This document shows positions 32,576 to 41,375 of a stretch of 64,000 bases of DNA, piece after piece. The stretch covers positions 4,402,001-4,466,000 of the forward strand of contig NZ_FYEY01000001.1 in assembly GCF_900187385.1 (NCBI RefSeq), in the 5' to 3' direction. Position 1 is the stretch's first letter; each line of letters opens with the position of its first letter. Source of the stretch: Streptomyces sp. 2114.4 (GTDB taxonomy: Bacteria > Actinomycetota > Actinomycetes > Streptomycetales > Streptomycetaceae). Under the pieces are notes generated by a model. That model worked only from the letters and a program-made list of their open reading frames with translations. It was not told the DNA's origin and did no database searches. The position numbers and the translations under genes are program-made.

Positions 32576-32674
32576 CCCTCCACCGTAGAGGGATGATCAA
32601 CGGGTGCGGGAGACCCCGTCGGGCAAAACGCCCATCCGGCGGGATGACCGCCGGGTGAGAGGGATGCTCGGCAG

Positions 32675-32832
32675 GACGGCCGCCCGGCAAGACGGAGACT
32701 CGGCAGGACGGCCGCCCTGGCAAGACGCAGGCTGGGCCAAGACGGAGAGCGGGCAACACGGCCGCCCGCAAGACGGAGGCTGGGCCAAGGCAGAGGCTGG
32801 GCAAGGCGGCCGCCCGGTAAGACGGCCGCCCT
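32675..32832. repeat. Degenerate GC-rich repeat tract
   Basis: About 160 bases carry five copies of GGCCGCCC and many variants of CAAGACGGAGGCTGGG at irregular 20-50-base spacing. It lies between two minus-strand genes (Pr6Pr and metallophosphoesterase ends, 32576-32861). No coding function is seen. It may be an expanding non-coding repeat. Confidence 0.5.
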
Positions 32833-32861
32833 CCCGCCCGCCTCGCCCCGCCCCGTTGGAG

Positions 32862-33788
32862 TCAGCCCCGCGCCGTAAGGGTCAGCAGGGTCGCCTCCGG
32901 GGGGCAGGCGAAGCGGACCGGGGTGTAGCGGTTGGTGCCGCAGCCGGCGGAGACGTGGAGGTAGGAGGTGTGGCCGCCGGCGGTGTGGGTGGACAGGCCC
33001 TTCACGCGGTCGGTGTCGATGTCGCAGTTGGTGACCAGGGCGCCGTAGAAGGGGATGCAGAGCTGGCCGCCGTGGGTGTGGCCGGCCAGGATCAGCGGAT
33101 AGCCGTCGGCGGTGAAGGCGTCCAGGGAGCGCAGGTAGGGGGCGTGTACGACGGCCAGCGAGAGATCGGCACCGGATTCCGGGCCGCCGGCGACCTCGGC
33201 GTAGCGGTCACGCTTGATGTGCGGGTCGTCCAGGCCGGTCAGGGCGATCTCGATGCCCTCCAGCTTGAGGCGGCCGCGGGAATTGGACAGGCCGACCCAG
33301 CCGGCCGCGTCGAAGGCGTCGCGCAGCTCTTCCCACGGGTTGTGGACGGCGCCCACGGCGGGTGCATTGCCGTTGAGGCCGTGCCGGCCCTGCGCCCGCT
33401 CGAGCAGGTAGCGGGCGGGGTTGCGCAGCTTGGGGCCGTAGTAGTCGTTGGAGCCGAAGACGTAGGCGCCGGGGAATTCCATCAGCGGGCCGAGCGCGTC
33501 CAGCGCTTCGGGGACGCCCTCGGTGTCGGAGAGGTTGTCGCCCGTGTTGATGACGAAGTCGGGGCGCAGCCCGGCGAGCGACTGCAGCCAGCGCTGCTTC
33601 TTGCGCTGTCCGCTGACCATGTGGATGTCGGAGACCTGCAGGACGCGCAACGGCCGCATGCCGCGGGGCAGTACGGGCACGGTGACGCGCCGGAGGCGGA
33701 AGGAGCGGACTTCGAAGCCCGCGGCGTAGGCCAGGCCGGCCGCGCCGACTGCGGTCAGGGTCAGGGGTACTCCGTATCGCGCGCGCAT
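32862..33788 (-). CDS. Membrane-anchored metallophosphoesterase
   Basis: This is a 308-residue calcineurin-type phosphoesterase. The metal motifs are intact: VSDIHMVSG (DxH), INTGDNLSD (GDN), GSNDYYG (GNxx equivalent) and LAGHTHGGQ (GHTH). The N-terminus (TLTAVGAAGLAYAAGFEV) is a short hydrophobic segment that could anchor it to the membrane. Close relatives (YkuE/YaeI-like) cleave UDP-linked lipid or cell-wall intermediates; the substrate here is unproven. It is divergent to the YqeY-like gene. Confidence 0.9.
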   Translation of the reverse strand: MRARYGVPLTLTAVGAAGLAYAAGFEVRSFRLRRVTVPVLPRGMRPLRVLQVSDIHMVSGQRKKQRWLQSLAGLRPDFVINTGDNLSDTEGVPEALDALGPLMEFPGAYVFGSNDYYGPKLRNPARYLLERAQGRHGLNGNAPAVGAVHNPWEELRDAFDAAGWVGLSNSRGRLKLEGIEIALTGLDDPHIKRDRYAEVAGGPESGADLSLAVVHAPYLRSLDAFTADGYPLILAGHTHGGQLCIPFYGALVTNCDIDTDRVKGLSTHTAGGHTSYLHVSAGCGTNRYTPVRFACPPEATLLTLTARG

Positions 33789-33914
33789 GCACCCATCGTC
33801 GCAGAGTGCGGGGGGTGGATGCAGCGGGCGGGAGCCGCCCGGCGGGGTGCGCCGTGGCGGTGCCGGGGAGAAAAGGCGCCGTGGTTGTCGGCGGGTGGGG
33901 GCATACTCAACGTC

Positions 33915-34379
33915 ATGACCACGCTCAAGTCCAAGCTGCAGGACGACCTCACCACCGCGATCAAGGCGCGCGACGAACTGCGTTCCTCCACCCTCCGCCT
34001 CACGCTGACCGCGATCCAGAAGGAGGAGGTCGCGGGCACCGAGGCACGCGAGCTGTCCGACGACGAGGTCGAGAAGATCATCGCGCGGGAGGCGAAGAAG
34101 CGCCGGGAGGCCGCGGACGCCTTCGAGAAGGGCGGCCGGGGCGATTCGGCCGAGCGGGAGCGCGCCGAGGGTGAGGTGCTCGCCGACTATCTGCCCAAGC
34201 AGCTGACCGACGACGAGCTGGAGCAGCTGGTCGCGGCGGCCGTGGCCGAGGCCAAGGGCGCCGGTGCCGAGGGGCCGCGCGCGATGGGTGCCGTGATGAA
34301 GATCGTCAACCCGCAGGTGGCGGGCCGCGCCGAGGGCGGCCGGGTGGCCGCGGTGGTGAAGAAGCTGCTCGCCGGCTGA
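33915..34379 (+). CDS. GatB/YqeY-domain protein
   Basis: This 154-residue protein has the YqeY layout. The N-terminal helix is LKSKLQDDLTTAIKARDELR, followed by EVEKIIAREAKKRREAADAF, YLPKQLTDDELE and a C-terminal MGAVMKIVNPQVAGRAEGG motif that resembles the tail of GatB. It may bind tRNA or aminoacyl complexes, but its task is not established. The ATG is at 33915. It ends 30 bases before a strong terminator. Confidence 0.92.
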   Translation: MTTLKSKLQDDLTTAIKARDELRSSTLRLTLTAIQKEEVAGTEARELSDDEVEKIIAREAKKRREAADAFEKGGRGDSAERERAEGEVLADYLPKQLTDDELEQLVAAAVAEAKGAGAEGPRAMGAVMKIVNPQVAGRAEGGRVAAVVKKLLAG

Positions 34380-34408
34380 GCGGCCGGACGGAGCTTTTCA
34401 GGGAAGAT

Positions 34409-34440
34409 GAGGGGCGCCCCCATGGTGTGGGGCGCCCCTC
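34409..34440 (+). terminator. Terminator after the YqeY-like gene
   Basis: GAGGGGCGCCCC and GGGGCGCCCCTC form a perfect 12-bp stem with an 8-base loop, followed on the plus strand by CTTCTTTCGTT. It lies between convergent genes and can serve both. Confidence 0.88.
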
Positions 34441-34531
34441 CTTCTTTCGTTGTACGGGCCGGCGTCCTTCGCCGTACGGGCCGGCATCCGTGGCCGCCGT
34501 AGGGCCCAATCGGCCGTTCGCCAGCGGCAGT

Positions 34532-36739
34532 TCACCAGCCGCCGTTGCCGCCGCCCAGGACGTCGGGGAAGCCGGGGATGTGCCAGCCGCCGCCCGGCTT
34601 GTTGTTCCCGCCGTGGCCGCCCCGGCCGGGCTTGTGCTTGCCGCGGCCCTTGTCGCCCTCGTCGCCCTGGCTCTTGTCCTTCGTCGGATCGTCGATCGCG
34701 ACGGTGGGCAGGGTGGGCGCGGGCCGTCCGGCCAGCGCGCCGGACATGGCATCGCGCCAGATGGGGCCGGGGGTGTCGGCGCCGTAGACCTTGTCGTGGG
34801 GCACGCCGCCGATGGTGATGTCGTACATCTTGCGCTTGTGCTGCGGGTCGCCGACCCAGACCGCGCCGGCCGCGTTGGGGGTGTAGCCGACGAACCAGGC
34901 GGCGTAGCGGCTGTCGGTGGTGCCGGTCTTGCCGGCGCTGTCGCGGCCCTTGAGTCCGGCCTCCTTGCCGGTGCCGTCCTCGACCACGCCCTTGAGCAGC
35001 GTGTTGATCGTGTCCGCGGTCTTCTTGGACATGGCGGTGCGGCAGCTGCTCTGCGGGACCTTCAGCGCCCGGCCGCGCGCGTCGGTGATCGACTCGATGG
35101 CCACCGGCGAGCAGTACCGGCCGCCGCCGGCGAAGGCGGCATATCCGGCCGCCATCGTGAGCGGCGACATCTCCTGGGTGCCGAGTGTCATCGACGGGAC
35201 CTGCTGCAGCGCCTTGCCGTCCGCCCGCTCGATGCCCATCTTCTGTGCCATGTTGACCACGGGACAGACGCCGATGTCGCTGATCAGCTGCACGAAGTAG
35301 GTGTTGACCGACTTCGCGGTCGCCTCCTTCATGGAGTACGGGCCGACCTCTTCCTTGTTCTCGTTCTCGACGTTCTCGGAGCCGCTGCCCCGCCATTCGC
35401 CGTCACAGGTCTGGACGGGGCTGGGGTAGGGCATCCGGTACGGCGACGGGTACTCCTGCTCCGGATTCGTCCCCTGCTCCAGCGCGGCCGCCGCGACCAC
35501 CGGCTTGAAGGTCGACCCGGGCAGGTAACCGGCGCCGCCGCCCATGTCGTGGTTGACCGAGAGGTTGATCACGGTCTCGTTCTCACCGAATCCGTACGGG
35601 CGCGACTGGCCCATGCCGAGGATCTTGCCGGTGCCCGGTTCGACGATGGTGGCGGCCGAGGCGACCGGGTCGTCCTCGTAGACGTGGTCCTTGAGCGACG
35701 CCTGCACCGACTTCTGGGTTTGCGGGTCAAGGGTGGTGCGGATGGTCATACCGCCCTCGTTCCAGCGCTGCAGACGGATCTTCCGGCTCTTGCCGAACGA
35801 CTTGTCGCGGAGGAACACCGTGCGGATGTAGTCGCAGAAGAAGCCGGCGCCATGGGTGGCGGTGATGCAGCCGTTCTTGGGGCGGCTGACCGCCAGCTTG
35901 ATCGGCTTCTTGGCGGCCGCGTCGGCCTCCGCCTGGGTGACGTCCTTCATATCGGCCATCCGCTGCAGCACGGTGTTGCGCCGCCGGGTGGCCTCCTGCG
36001 GGTCATTGACCGGGTCATAGCGGCTGGGCGACTGGACGATGCCCGCCAGCAGCGCCGACTCCCCGAGGTTCAGGTCCTTGGCGTGCTTGCTGAAGTAGCG
36101 CTGGGCGGCCGCCTCGATGCCGTAGGCCTGCTGCCCGAAGAACGTGATGTTGAGGTAGTTCTGCAGGATCTTGCGCTTGCCGAGCTCTTTCTCGACCTGG
36201 ATCGCGTACTTGAGCTCCTTGACCTTGCGGCCGAGGGTCTGCTGGGTGGCCTGCGCGACCTTGTCCGGGTTGTCGCCCGCTTCCTCGATGAAGACGTTCT
36301 TCACATACTGCTGGGTCAGCGTCGAGGCGCCCTGGGAGACGGCACCGGACTGGGCGTTCTTGTTGAGCGCCCGCAGGATGCCCTTCACGTCGACGGCACC
36401 GTGCTGGTAGAAGCGCGCGTCCTCGATCGCGACTATCGCCTTCTGGATGTACGGCGACATGTCCTTGAGGTCGACGACCGTACGGTCACGGGAGTAGACC
36501 TTGGCGATCTCGCCGCCCTTGGCGTCCAGAATCCGGGTCCGCTGGCTGAGCGGCGGCGTCTTGAGGTTCGCCGGGATGTCGTCGAAGCCCTCGACCGATC
36601 CCTTGGCGGTCAGGCCCAGCGCCCCGGCCGCCGGGAGCGCAAGGCCGGCGAGCACTGCTCCGGCCAGGACGCTGACACCGAGGAACTTGGCGGCCTGCTG
36701 AGTCTTGGGCAGACCCCCGCCATCGCGCTTCTTAGGCAT
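34532..36739 (-). CDS. Class A penicillin-binding protein
   Basis: This is a 735-residue bifunctional peptidoglycan synthase. One transmembrane helix lies near residues 18-40 (FLGVSVLAGAVLAGLALPAA). The glycosyltransferase domain carries AIVAIEDARFYQHGAV and the GASTLTQQYVKN motif. The transpeptidase domain has the active-site SxxK in GSTFKPVVAAAAL, SVN in AKSVNTYF and KTGTTD. The C-terminus is Gly/Lys-rich (KPGRGGHGGNNKPGGG). It polymerises and crosslinks glycan at the outer membrane face. In S. coelicolor a PBP gene also lies beside wblA (memory). It is divergent to wblA. Confidence 0.95.
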   Translation of the reverse strand: MPKKRDGGGLPKTQQAAKFLGVSVLAGAVLAGLALPAAGALGLTAKGSVEGFDDIPANLKTPPLSQRTRILDAKGGEIAKVYSRDRTVVDLKDMSPYIQKAIVAIEDARFYQHGAVDVKGILRALNKNAQSGAVSQGASTLTQQYVKNVFIEEAGDNPDKVAQATQQTLGRKVKELKYAIQVEKELGKRKILQNYLNITFFGQQAYGIEAAAQRYFSKHAKDLNLGESALLAGIVQSPSRYDPVNDPQEATRRRNTVLQRMADMKDVTQAEADAAAKKPIKLAVSRPKNGCITATHGAGFFCDYIRTVFLRDKSFGKSRKIRLQRWNEGGMTIRTTLDPQTQKSVQASLKDHVYEDDPVASAATIVEPGTGKILGMGQSRPYGFGENETVINLSVNHDMGGGAGYLPGSTFKPVVAAAALEQGTNPEQEYPSPYRMPYPSPVQTCDGEWRGSGSENVENENKEEVGPYSMKEATAKSVNTYFVQLISDIGVCPVVNMAQKMGIERADGKALQQVPSMTLGTQEMSPLTMAAGYAAFAGGGRYCSPVAIESITDARGRALKVPQSSCRTAMSKKTADTINTLLKGVVEDGTGKEAGLKGRDSAGKTGTTDSRYAAWFVGYTPNAAGAVWVGDPQHKRKMYDITIGGVPHDKVYGADTPGPIWRDAMSGALAGRPAPTLPTVAIDDPTKDKSQGDEGDKGRGKHKPGRGGHGGNNKPGGGWHIPGFPDVLGGGNGGW

Positions 36740-37121
36740 GAGGGCACCCTACGTTCTCAATCGCCGGACAGGGGCGCACCTGTTCGTTTAGCCTGTTCTC
36801 AGCTACCACAGCTGAACGGTTACGCATCGGTTCGTCAACCCCCTCCTCCCGCGGGTCGCGCCCCCACGTGCCCGTGTATGTCGAGAGAAACCCCGTGTCA
36901 GGACGGTGAACTGTCCCGTCTTGTGCACAACGTGACGTATGCCGTTCGGTCACTCCGTTGGGTGATCTGCCGCGTACGCATAGTCCGTTCGGGCCATTCA
37001 AGATTGGGCCCGAAGGGGGTGTTGCGCCCTGCCTGCCTTCCGTAACGTCCTCAACTGGCAACGGTGAATATGCCGATTGCCGCCGTGGGGGAGCCTCGAT
37101 TCGGGAGAGGACGGCGCCAGC
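36740..37121 (+). promoter_or_regulatory. Long leader region of wblA
   Basis: The 382 bases between the divergent PBP and wblA starts contain no credible gene. wblA is known to be strongly developmentally controlled in Streptomyces, so regulator sites are expected here. I see no single dominant palindrome; the segment 36880-37010 is notably less GC-rich than the rest. Confidence 0.5.
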
Positions 37122-37463
37122 ATGAGCTGGGTAACCGACTGGAGTGCACAGGCAGCCTGCCGCACTACCGATCCGGATGAACTGTTCGTACAAGGGGCAG
37201 CGCAGAACCGCGCCAAGGCAGTGTGCACCGGGTGTCCGGTACGCACGGAATGTCTGGCCGACGCCCTGGACAACCGGGTGGAGTTCGGCGTGTGGGGCGG
37301 GATGACCGAGCGCGAGCGGAGGGCGCTGCTGCGTCGCCGCCCGACCGTGACGTCATGGCGTCGGCTGTTGGAGACAGCGCGCACGGAGTACGAGCGCAGC
37401 ACGGGCATCCTGCCGTTGGACTGCGAGGACGAGATCTTCGACGAGTTCGCCGCGGTCGGGTAG
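37122..37463 (+). CDS. wblA: WhiB-like regulator WblA
   Basis: This is a 113-residue WhiB-family protein. The four Cys ligands of the 4Fe-4S cluster are in AACRTTDP, VCTGCPVRTECL (CxxC, then Cys). The beta-turn GVWGG and a basic C-terminus (RERRALLRRRP) follow. The start is the ATG at 37122, giving MSWVTDWSAQ, which matches WblA from memory. WblA is a global regulator that favours sporulation-stage development and represses antibiotic synthesis, acting with sigma factor at promoters. The PBP and ArsA-like neighbours match the S. coelicolor wblA (SCO3579) neighbourhood. Confidence 0.95.
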   Translation: MSWVTDWSAQAACRTTDPDELFVQGAAQNRAKAVCTGCPVRTECLADALDNRVEFGVWGGMTERERRALLRRRPTVTSWRRLLETARTEYERSTGILPLDCEDEIFDEFAAVG

Positions 37464-37584
37464 GCGGGCACCTGCGGGCTGTGGCCCGTGGCCCGCGGAC
37501 TGCGGCCGGGAGATTTGGCCGAGAAGCTTTGGCTGGTGGCGCGTTCTGAGTGACGTGTGATGGCGTGCCATCAGTGTTGTTACG

Positions 37585-37612
37585 GCGCCCGGGAGTTGAG
37601 TGCTCCGGGCGC
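37585..37612 (+). terminator. Hairpin downstream of wblA
   Basis: GCGCCCGGGAG and CTCCGGGCGC pair over about 10 bp with a one-base bulge and a 7-base loop, 120 bases after wblA. It is the only clear structure in the 407-base gap 37464-37870, which otherwise holds GT-rich sequence and no gene. Confidence 0.5.
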
Positions 37613-37870
37613 TGCGTGCACGGGAGTTGGTGCGTCCGGCAGTTGGGCTGCCAGATGTGGGACGCCCGGGGCGTGCGCAGGTGGTGCGGTGTGACACTTG
37701 GCTGTGTGTGACATGCGCCGGCGTGCGGACGTGTCGGTGCGTGTGTGCCTACCTGTTGTGCGCGCCGGTGAGAGACGTGGCATGAGGTGAGCGGCGCTTC
37801 GGTGGAAAGGCTCTTCGTGAGTGGCGACGGGCGCTGCGCGTTCGGTGGCTGAGCCGGCCGTGCGTACGGC

Positions 37871-39322
37871 TCAGCCGTCGGTGTCCGCGGGGTTCAGCGC
37901 GAGGCGGTCGCCGATGGCCCGCAGCCCCGCGAGGTCGTGGACATCGCCGGGCAGCGCGGCGACCTCGGCCACCGGAACCTCGGGATGCAGCGCGGTGAAG
38001 CGGTCCCGAGTGCGACGTTCGCGCGCGAGGACCTGCATACGTTCCGCGTGCAGCCGTAGCAGCCCGGCGGCCAGTTGGGCCGCCGAGACCGACGTGGGTG
38101 CTACATGATCCGCCGCGACAGCGGGGGAGAGGCTGCCGGCGGTACGTGATCCAGCCTTCCCGCCGTCGAGATCCACAATGCCGGTGGTTTCAAGATTATT
38201 TTCTGCGCGGCCGGGAGCCGGGTCGGCATCCATGGCGGAGCCGTGGTCGGGGCCGGCCGCTGCGACCGTGGCGGCGCCGGCGTCCGTGGCGGTCTCCGCG
38301 GCCGTTTCCGCGGCCGTGTCCGACGTTTCCGAAGCCGTGTCCGCGTGGGTGTCCTCCGCCATGCGGTCGGTCAGGGTCTCCGCGGCGGCCAGGGCGCGCT
38401 CGGCGCTCAGTTGGGCGGCGCCGCTGCCGTGCACCCGGTTCAGCACGAGGCCGGCCAGCGGCATCCGCTCGGCGGCCAGCCGCTCGACGAAGTACGCCGC
38501 CTCGCGCAGCGCGTCCCGCTCCGGCGCGGCCACCACGAGGAACGCCGTGCCGGGCGCCTGCAGCAGGCGGTAGGTGGCGTCCGCGCGGGTGCGGAAGCCG
38601 CCGAACATGGTGTCCATGGCTGCCACGAAGGTTTGTACATCGCGCAGCAGTTGACCGCCCATGAGCTTGCTGAGGGTGCCGGTCATCATCGACATGCCGA
38701 CGTTGAGGAACTTCATGCCGGCCCGGCCGCCGACCTTCGCCGGCGCCATCAGCACCCGGATGAACTTGCCGTCCAGGAAGGAGCCGAGGCGCTTGGGAGC
38801 GTCGAGGAAGTCCAGTGCGGAACGGCTCGGCGGGGTGTCGACGATGATCAGGTCCCACTCGTCGTTCGCGCGGAGCTGGCCGAGCTTCTCCATGGCCATG
38901 TACTCCTGTGTGCCCGCGAAGCCGGCCGACAGGGACTGGTAGAAGGGGTTCTCCAGGATGGCGCGGGCCCGGTCGGCATCCGCATGGCCCTCGACGATCT
39001 CGTCGAAGGTGCGCTTCATGTCCAGCATCATGGCGTGCAGTTCGCCGCCCGCGCTCTCGTCGACGTCCTTGACCTGGCGCGGGACGTTGTCGAGCTCGGA
39101 GATGCCCATGGACTGGGCCAGCCGTCTGGCCGGGTCGATGGTCAGCACGACGACCCGGCGGCCGCGCTCGGCGGCGCGTACGCCCAGGGCCGCGGCGGTC
39201 GTGGTCTTGCCGACGCCGCCCGAGCCGCAGCACACCACGATGCGGGTGTGCGGGTCGTCGATCAGGGCATCGACCTCGAGCCGCGGGGCCGAGGCGTCCA
39301 GCGTCGTGGTGTCCGAGGTCAT
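37871..39322 (-). CDS. ArsA-like ATPase, second of pair
   Basis: This is a 483-residue deviant-Walker-A ATPase with P-loop CCGSGGVGKTTTAAALG at about residues 32-48, the switch motif LTIDPARRLAQSMG and DLIIVDTPPSRSALDFLD. A low-complexity Ala/Thr/Asp/Glu insert lies at about residues 330-390 before the conserved end. ArsA/Get3-type ATPases move metal oxyanions or tail-anchored proteins; in actinobacteria the paired form has no proven cargo. The start overlaps the stop of the first ATPase by 4 bases (ATGA). The pair probably forms a heterodimer. Confidence 0.9.
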   Translation of the reverse strand: MTSDTTTLDASAPRLEVDALIDDPHTRIVVCCGSGGVGKTTTAAALGVRAAERGRRVVVLTIDPARRLAQSMGISELDNVPRQVKDVDESAGGELHAMMLDMKRTFDEIVEGHADADRARAILENPFYQSLSAGFAGTQEYMAMEKLGQLRANDEWDLIIVDTPPSRSALDFLDAPKRLGSFLDGKFIRVLMAPAKVGGRAGMKFLNVGMSMMTGTLSKLMGGQLLRDVQTFVAAMDTMFGGFRTRADATYRLLQAPGTAFLVVAAPERDALREAAYFVERLAAERMPLAGLVLNRVHGSGAAQLSAERALAAAETLTDRMAEDTHADTASETSDTAAETAAETATDAGAATVAAAGPDHGSAMDADPAPGRAENNLETTGIVDLDGGKAGSRTAGSLSPAVAADHVAPTSVSAAQLAAGLLRLHAERMQVLARERRTRDRFTALHPEVPVAEVAALPGDVHDLAGLRAIGDRLALNPADTDG

Positions 39323-40374
39323 ATGGGCCCCTGTTTCCGCAGGTCTCTCGCCAGGTGGTAGAGCCCGGCGAGGTCCACTCCCTCGGGGAGCAGCTCCAAC
39401 TCGTAGGTGGGCAGGCCGAGCGCGGTCAGTTCGGCGTGTTCGGCGCGCTCCAGCTCGACCCGCTCGGCGTGTTCGCGCGCCTGCTCCAGCAGGGGGTCGA
39501 TCAGCCGGTCCGCCAGGCCGCCGCGGCGGGCGCCGCCCAGACCGGCCTCGGAGAGCGCCTTGGCGACGCCCGTACGCGCCCCGCGGGCGGCGCTGTCGAG
39601 GGCGCCGTTGTCCAGCAGTGCCGGGCGGGTCATGTTGATGACGACGCCGCCCACCGGGATGCCGGCGGCACGCAGCTCGGCGACGCCGTCCGCGGTCTCC
39701 TGGACCGGCATCTCCTCCAGCAGCGTCACCAGATGCACCGCGGTCTCGGGCGATTTGAGGACCCGCATCACGGCCTGTGCCTGATTGTGGATCGGGCCGA
39801 TCTTCGCGAGGCCGGCGACCTCGTCGTTGACGTTCAGGAAGCGGGTGATCCGGCCGGTCGGCGGGGCGTCCATCACGACCGCGTCGTAGACGAACTTTCC
39901 GCTCTTGTCCTTGCGGCGCACCGCTTCACACGCCTTGCCGGTCAGCAGGACGTCCCGCAGGCCCGGCGCGATGGTCGTGGCGAAGTCGATCGCGCCGAGT
40001 TTCTTCAGCGCCCGGCCCGCGCTGCCGAGCTTGTAGAACATCTGGAGGTAGTCCAGAAGGGCGCGTTCGGCGTCGATGGCCAGGGCATGGACCTCGCCGC
40101 CCGACCGTCTTCCGCCGCCGCGGGAGGACTCTCCCGCGGACTCCGCCCGGGGGGCGCCCCACGGCGACGCACCGTCCGATGCGGGACCCACCGCGATCTT
40201 GCGTTCCTCGTAAGGAAGCGCTTCCGTTTCGAACAACTGGGCAATGCCCTGCCGGCCCTCGACCTCGACCAGGAGGGTTCGTCGTCCCTCGGTGGCCAGG
40301 GCGAGGGCGAGGGCAGCGGCGACCGTGGTCTTGCCGGTACCGCCCTTGCCGCTGACGACATGGAGCCTGCTCAC
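39319..40374 (-). CDS. ArsA-like ATPase, first of pair
   Basis: This is a 351-residue partner with P-loop VVSGKGGTGKTTVAAALA at residues 7-24, LLVEVEGRQGIAQLF and the switch region VVMDAPPTGRITRFLNV. It begins the minus-strand pair and diverges from the DUF4177/RidA genes. Both subunits keep full nucleotide sites. S. coelicolor has such a pair next to wblA (memory), so the linkage is conserved. The 210 bases upstream contain the divergent promoters. Confidence 0.9.
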   Translation of the reverse strand: MSRLHVVSGKGGTGKTTVAAALALALATEGRRTLLVEVEGRQGIAQLFETEALPYEERKIAVGPASDGASPWGAPRAESAGESSRGGGRRSGGEVHALAIDAERALLDYLQMFYKLGSAGRALKKLGAIDFATTIAPGLRDVLLTGKACEAVRRKDKSGKFVYDAVVMDAPPTGRITRFLNVNDEVAGLAKIGPIHNQAQAVMRVLKSPETAVHLVTLLEEMPVQETADGVAELRAAGIPVGGVVINMTRPALLDNGALDSAARGARTGVAKALSEAGLGGARRGGLADRLIDPLLEQAREHAERVELERAEHAELTALGLPTYELELLPEGVDLAGLYHLARDLRKQGPI

Positions 40375-40584
40375 GCAAAGGAGCCTAACCAGTCCGCGTC
40401 CCGGCTACGCACGGGATACACCTGGGAAGCCCCGGAGAATCTTCCCGCGGCTTCTCCGGGAAGGGTCCGGGATGCTCCGTAGGGGTCGGGCGGCCGCGCG
40501 GCCGGAACGCCGTACGGGAGGGGTGCGGGCGGCCCGCGGCGGACGGCGTCCACCGCGCTCGTGGACAGGCATTACGCTCGGTCC

Positions 40585-40743
40585 ATGACCAAGTGGGAAT
40601 ACGCGACCGTGCCGCTGCTGGTGCACGCGACGAAGCAGATTCTGGACACCTGGGGCGAGGACGGCTGGGAGCTCGTCCAGGTCGTGCCCGGCCCGAACAA
40701 CCCCGAGCAGTTGGTGGCCTACCTGAAGCGGGAGAAGGCGTGA
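40585..40743 (+). CDS. Small DUF4177-type protein
   Basis: This 52-residue protein (MTKWEYATVPLLVHATKQIL at the start, then GWELVQVVPGPNNPEQLVAY) has the W-E-Y and G-W-E-L-V pattern of DUF4177. It is probably a small beta-alpha structural protein of unknown role. The start is the ATG at 40585; the stop overlaps the RidA gene start (GTGA). It is co-translated with that gene. Confidence 0.88.
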   Translation: MTKWEYATVPLLVHATKQILDTWGEDGWELVQVVPGPNNPEQLVAYLKREKA

Positions 40744-41204
40744 GCGCGGCGGAGGACAAGATCGCGGCGCTCGGGCTCAAGCTGCCGCAGGTCGTGCCGC
40801 CGCTGGCCACCTACCAGCCCGCCGTACGCTCCGGCGCCTATGTGTACACCTCCGGCCAGCTGCCGATGGTGGACGGCGCGCTGCCGGTCACCGGCAAGGT
40901 CGGTGCCGAGGTCAGCGCCGAGCAGGCCAAGGAACTCGCCGCGACCTGCGCACTCAACGCGCTGGCCGCCGTGAAGTCGGTCATCGGCGACCTCGACAAG
41001 ATCCAGCGGGTCGTGAAGGTCGTCGGTTTTGTGGCCTCCGCGCCGGACTTCACCGGCCAGCCGGGTGTCCTCAACGGCGCCAGCGAGCTGCTGGGCGAGA
41101 TCCTCGGCGACAAGGGCGTGCACGCCCGGTCCGCGGTGGGTGTGGCGGTGCTGCCGCTGGACGCCCCCGTCGAGGTCGAGATCCAGGTCGAGATCGCCGA
41201 GTAG
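40740..41204 (+). CDS. RidA-family deaminase
   Basis: This 154-residue protein begins at GTG 40740. It shows the RidA/YjgF signature in its longer actinobacterial form: QPAVRSGAYVYTSGQLPMVDG, CALNALAAVKSVIGDLDKI, KVVGFVASAPDF, and HARSAVGVAVLPLDAPVEVE with the conserved Arg. RidA hydrolyses reactive enamine/imine intermediates from PLP enzymes. The Nudix and MBL genes downstream are likely in the same direction but after a 171-base gap. Confidence 0.92.
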   Translation: MSAAEDKIAALGLKLPQVVPPLATYQPAVRSGAYVYTSGQLPMVDGALPVTGKVGAEVSAEQAKELAATCALNALAAVKSVIGDLDKIQRVVKVVGFVASAPDFTGQPGVLNGASELLGEILGDKGVHARSAVGVAVLPLDAPVEVEIQVEIAE

Positions 41205-41375
41205 ACACCCTGTAACGGCACCGGGAAGACACCGCCGTAAGGGCGCCGGGCCAAGACCCGTACGGGATCTGCGCCCGAAGTGTGTGCCGTGTGCCGGAGG
41301 GCCCCTCGTCAGCAGGGGCCCTCCGGCGCGGAAGACGCCCTCGAACATCCGCGCGCGAGCGCATAGCATCCGGCC

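Noticed and set aside
34427-37045. 872-codon plus-strand frame opposite the PBP gene
   Set aside because: It is a shadow of the well-supported PBP on the minus strand; the product has no motif.
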